A program made the translations under genes and the position numbers. Shown here piece by piece: positions 14,859 through 17,302 of a stretch of DNA of 17,302 nucleotides. The first letter of the stretch is position 1; every line of letters begins with the position of its first letter. Source of the DNA: an uncultured Blautia sp. (GTDB taxonomy: Bacteria > Bacillota > Clostridia > Lachnospirales > Lachnospiraceae). The DNA is taken from the NCBI GenBank assembly GCA_946629475.1, contig CAMOXX010000029.1:1-17302 (forward strand), read 5' to 3'. Under the pieces are notes generated by a model. That model saw only the letters and a program-made list of their open reading frames with translations. It was not told where the DNA came from and made no database searches.

Positions 14859-15010
14859 ACCCCACCGCCTTTCTGATGTAATCATATATCTGTTCAGTCC
14901 TTTCACAGAAGATTTCCCTCCGGTCCGACTGAAACAGAACCTTCCTGATGCCGTTATATGCTTCTCCTCCCTTACCGAAACAAAACCGGTTACTTTCGTT
15001 CGGCAGTGAC

Positions 15011-15039
15011 ATTATCGTGCATCGAAGTAAAAATGTCAA
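15011..15039 (-). promoter_or_regulatory. Promoter of the HPr-like gene
   Basis: On the minus strand there is a perfect -35 TTGACA (15034-15039), a 17-nt spacer and a -10 GATAAT (15011-15016). This leaves a leader of about 145 nt before the ATG at 14858. A strong GGGAGGAG in that leader is not followed by a standard start codon at the right distance. The stretch 15040-15088 upstream shows nothing I can assign. Confidence 0.82.
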
Positions 15040-15088
15040 TCTTTAATTTTTGACACTTCCGCGCCTGCGTTCTGCTGTTTTTGTGGTT

Positions 15089-15160
15089 TTTGAATAAAAA
15101 AACCGGGATTTCCCATCTTTCTGTATGTCAGTATGGAAAATTCCGGTTTCTTTATTCAAA
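15089..15160 (-). terminator. Terminator after the sugar permease genes
   Basis: Arms of about 27 nt (15134-15160 and 15089-15115 on the minus strand) pair with three mismatches around an 18-nt loop. The GC core CCGG is followed by TTTTTTT (15096-15102). It lies about 55 nt past the stop at 15216. A smaller hairpin (CGGAATT/AATTCCG, 15183-15102 region, arms 15183-15189 and 15196-15202) lies between. Confidence 0.85.
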
Positions 15161-15215
15161 TATAATTATGTCAAACTGAGTTCGGAATTCAAAATAATTC
15201 CGGTAAATTTCGTCA

Positions 15216-16070
15216 TCAGCCTTTTACGCCGCCGGCCGCGACTCCGCCGACGATAAATCTCGAAAGAATCAGGTACACAACAACAACCGGCAGAATGGAG
15301 AACACGATCATCGCATACACCTGCCCCATGTCGAACTTCAGGAAGTCCGCGCTTCGCAGCTGGGCCAGAAGGATCGGAAGTGTTTTCATATTGTCCTTGT
15401 GAAGGATCAGAGCCGGAGTAAAGTAGTTGTTCCAGGAGCTTACAAACGTAAAGATCATCTGTACGGCAATGGCAGGCTTCATCAGGGGGAGCACAATGCT
15501 GTTGAATGTGTGGAACTCACCGGAGCCATCGATCCGGGCCGCCTCAATCAGAGACAGAGGCAGGTTGCTCTCCATATACTGCTTGAGGTAATAGAAGGTA
15601 ACCGGAGCAGCAATGGCCGGTACAATCAGCGGAATGAAGTTGTCCTCCAGTTTCATCCCCTGAACCAACTGGATAAATCCAAGCGCGGTAACCTGTGTCG
15701 GGATCATCATGATCATAAGGATAAATGTGAATATACCCTTTTTGAATCTGAAATCATACGCATGGATTGCATATGCGGTCATAGTTGAAAAATATGTGCT
15801 GAGAATCGCTGTAAACGCTGCAACAATCACACTGTTCCGAAGGCCGCTCAGAACCGGAAGGGTTCCATGGAACAGGTTGTTCATATTCTCGAAGAAATGC
15901 GTGCTCGGAATCGGTGTAAAGCCTTTTGTCAGCTCGCCCTTTGAACGTGTCGCATTAACAATCAGAACATAAAACCAGAACAGGCACATGAAAACAATCA
16001 GGATCAGAACAATGTAAGCTATGAGACGGCGTGCGCCTGCCCCAAGACCCTTTTCTTTTTTTGTATTCAT
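15216..16070 (-). CDS. Carbohydrate ABC transporter permease, MalG-like (CUT1)
   Basis: This is the second inner-membrane permease of a CUT1 sugar importer. It has 284 residues and about six hydrophobic segments, the first at 14-38. The cytoplasmic EAA loop that docks on the ATPase is clear: EAARIDGSGEFHTFNSIVLP followed by MKP. The C-terminus RFIVGGVAAGGVKG is typical of MalG-type subunits. The ATG at 16070 has GGGGGA about 8 nt upstream. It follows the MalF-like gene by 15 nt and ends the cluster. No ATPase gene is present, which is usual for CUT1 systems in Firmicutes that share one MsmK-like ATPase. The sugar cannot be told from the sequence. Confidence 0.93.
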   Translation of the reverse strand: MNTKKEKGLGAGARRLIAYIVLILIVFMCLFWFYVLIVNATRSKGELTKGFTPIPSTHFFENMNNLFHGTLPVLSGLRNSVIVAAFTAILSTYFSTMTAYAIHAYDFRFKKGIFTFILMIMMIPTQVTALGFIQLVQGMKLEDNFIPLIVPAIAAPVTFYYLKQYMESNLPLSLIEAARIDGSGEFHTFNSIVLPLMKPAIAVQMIFTFVSSWNNYFTPALILHKDNMKTLPILLAQLRSADFLKFDMGQVYAMIVFSILPVVVVYLILSRFIVGGVAAGGVKG

Positions 16071-16085
16071 TCTTCGTTCCCCCTT

Positions 16086-17000
16086 TTACTTTTCACTGCT
16101 GGCGGTAAACTTGAATACAAGAATACTCAGAGCACCGGTAATAATGAACATGAGTACCGACAGCGCACCTGCCATACCATAGTTGCGGTTGAACAGATGT
16201 TTATTCAGGAACATGATCAGTGTCATAGTGCTTCTCATCGGATCGCCGCTGCCGTTGGTCAGGATCTGCGGAACATCGAACATCTGCAGACCGCCGATCA
16301 GGGAAGTAACCATAACGTACACAAGGATCGGGCGGAGAAGCGGAAGCGTGATTCTGAAGAAAATCTGCGTTGCTGTCGCGCCGTCCACCTGGGCCGCTTC
16401 AAACAGGGATGTATCGATTCCCAGCATACCTGCGAGGAGCAGGATCGTTGTATTTCCGAACCACATCAGAAAGTTCATGAAAGCCACCAGGCTTCTGGCG
16501 CTCCAGGTGTTGCTCATAAATTTGAAAGGCTGGCTGATCCATCCAAGATTCATCAGAATGTTGTTGATCGGGCCGCCGTCGGAGAACAGTGTGAAGAACA
16601 GCATGGCAAACGCGGCTGCCATGATCAGGTTCGGAAGATAGATGACCGTCTTGAAAAACTGCTGGAACCGCAGCCGTAAAGACGGATCCGAGAACCAGGC
16701 TCCGAGAATCAGGGATACGATGATCTGCGGTACAAAGCCCATGATCCACATAATCATGGTGTTCCTGAAATAGATCAGCAGATCGCCGTCCGACAAGAGC
16801 TTGGCATAGTTGCCAAATCCTACAAAGTTCGGCCCTACAAAGGAAAGGCCGGAACGGTAATGTTCAAAAAAGCTGTTATAGATTGTTGTTACCAGTGGAA
16901 TCAGCTGGAACACCACATATACAACAAAGAAAGGAATCAGGAAAATCAAACCCCATTTGTTGTACTTGACTGCCTTTTTATTATTCACAGTTTGATTCAT
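16086..17000 (-). CDS. Carbohydrate ABC transporter permease, MalF-like (CUT1)
   Basis: This is the first inner-membrane permease of the same importer. It has 304 residues and a hydrophobic start after a short basic cytoplasmic tail, with a first helix at about 16-36. The EAA loop reads EAAQVDGATATQIFFRITLP followed by LLRP. The segment SFVGPNFVGFGNYAKLL after the first helix is typical of MalF/LacF-type subunits. The ATG at 17000 has a strong GGAGG (17008-17012) 7 nt upstream. The gene lies downstream of a terminator that separates it from the solute-binding protein gene, so it is probably expressed at a lower level by readthrough. Confidence 0.93.
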   Translation of the reverse strand: MNQTVNNKKAVKYNKWGLIFLIPFFVVYVVFQLIPLVTTIYNSFFEHYRSGLSFVGPNFVGFGNYAKLLSDGDLLIYFRNTMIMWIMGFVPQIIVSLILGAWFSDPSLRLRFQQFFKTVIYLPNLIMAAAFAMLFFTLFSDGGPINNILMNLGWISQPFKFMSNTWSARSLVAFMNFLMWFGNTTILLLAGMLGIDTSLFEAAQVDGATATQIFFRITLPLLRPILVYVMVTSLIGGLQMFDVPQILTNGSGDPMRSTMTLIMFLNKHLFNRNYGMAGALSVLMFIITGALSILVFKFTASSEK

Positions 17001-17081
17001 GCTAATACCTCCACAGCATGTCTGCTTTATGCAAAGCTCGCAGCATATCTTTAATTCTATCCTGAAGAAAGGTTAAAAAGC

Positions 17082-17157
17082 TGATGCCAACCCTGCATGC
17101 ACTACATGCAGTCTGCGTTCCCGCAATCATGCCCGTCTTTTGGATTTTATGGCATCA
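17082..17157 (-). other. Intercistronic multi-helix RNA segment
   Basis: On the minus strand, 7-nt arms TGATGCC (17151-17157) and GGCATCA (17082-17088) enclose two hairpins. One is TGCG-GGAA-CGCA, a GNRA-type loop (17114-17125). The other is CTGCATG-TAGTG-CATGCAG (17093-17111). The pairing is seen directly. The segment sits between the terminator after the solute-binding protein gene and the first permease. It could be an RNA processing or stability element, and the 7-bp inverted repeat could also be a DNA operator. Confidence 0.45.
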
Positions 17158-17188
17158 AAAACGCTGTGCCTGCGCAGCAGGCACAGCG
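17157..17188 (-). terminator. Terminator between solute-binding protein and permease genes
   Basis: On the minus strand a perfect 12-bp stem CGCTGTGCCTGC/GCAGGCACAGCG (arms 17177-17188 and 17162-17173) has a 3-nt loop and is followed by TTTTT (17157-17161). It lies about 50 nt past the stop at 17238. Such partial terminators commonly keep solute-binding protein mRNA more abundant than permease mRNA. Confidence 0.9.
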
Positions 17189-17237
17189 CCTTTGTTACTT
17201 ACTCATCTCATCGTTCAGATTACATCTGCCGTTCAAA

Positions 17238-17302
17238 TTAGTAGGTCAGCTCCGGATATTTCTCAACAACTGCTTTGTAGAACTGATCCAGTGCTTCTTC
17301 AT
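17238..17302 (-). CDS. C-terminal end of a probable sugar-binding lipoprotein (partial)
   Basis: Only the last 20 codons and the TAA stop are in the window. They read EEALDQFYKAVVEKYPELTY and run off the right edge. The helical tail and its position just upstream of two CUT1 permeases fit the C-terminus of an extracellular solute-binding protein, which would deliver sugar to these permeases. The identity rests mostly on context. Confidence 0.65.
   Translation of the reverse strand, partial: EEALDQFYKAVVEKYPELTY

Noticed and set aside
14842..15039. 65-codon minus-strand frame upstream of the HPr-like gene
   Set aside because: Its first start lies at the -35 element and the next Met sits at the transcription start without a ribosome binding site. 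No family is recognisable. A strong GGGAGGAG inside it lacks a usable start codon.

Overview
The window comes from a bacterial chromosome, most likely a Clostridia member of the Firmicutes, plausibly Lachnospiraceae. The signs are a T-box riboswitch, strong sigma-A type promoters, an ATP-dependent PEP carboxykinase, the LL-diaminopimelate aminotransferase route to lysine, a SleB/CwlJ-type cell-wall hydrolase, CUT1 sugar ABC permeases and GGAGG-type ribosome binding sites. Every protein gene I support lies on the minus strand. The only plus-strand gene is a tRNA-Pro. No insertion sequence, phage gene or CRISPR array was seen.

Reading in the direction of transcription (high to low coordinates), the right end (17302-15089) is a sugar-uptake cluster. 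It holds the C-terminus of a probable solute-binding protein, an intrinsic terminator, a structured intercistronic RNA segment, two CUT1 permeases and a final terminator. Next (15039-11511) comes an HPr-like protein that lacks the phosphorylatable histidine, behind a near-consensus promoter. It is followed by dapL with a structured leader, a tyrosine-phosphatase-like protein whose catalytic cysteine is glycine, and a small DUF3877-like protein.

The most unusual part is 11492-6237. A consensus promoter and a complete T-box leader, tentatively leucine-type, precede a compact three-gene operon with 30- and 32-nt gaps. The genes encode: (i) a full-length isopropylmalate-synthase-like protein that keeps the fold and the LeuA regulatory domain but has lost the HxH metal ligands and the GERxGN motif; (ii) an 833-residue fusion of a xylose-isomerase-like TIM barrel to a complete acyl-CoA synthetase; (iii) a metal-dependent amidohydrolase-2 family enzyme with all ligands present. 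The operon ends at a 26-bp perfect hairpin that it shares with the convergent tRNA-Pro gene. I know of no described pathway that matches this set. It is the best candidate for an undescribed system, with expression responding to an uncharged tRNA.

The left part (5889-36) is conventional: a membrane-anchored cell-wall hydrolase with its own terminator, thrC-dgt as a two-gene unit, and pckA with its own strong promoter and a long perfect hairpin after its stop.
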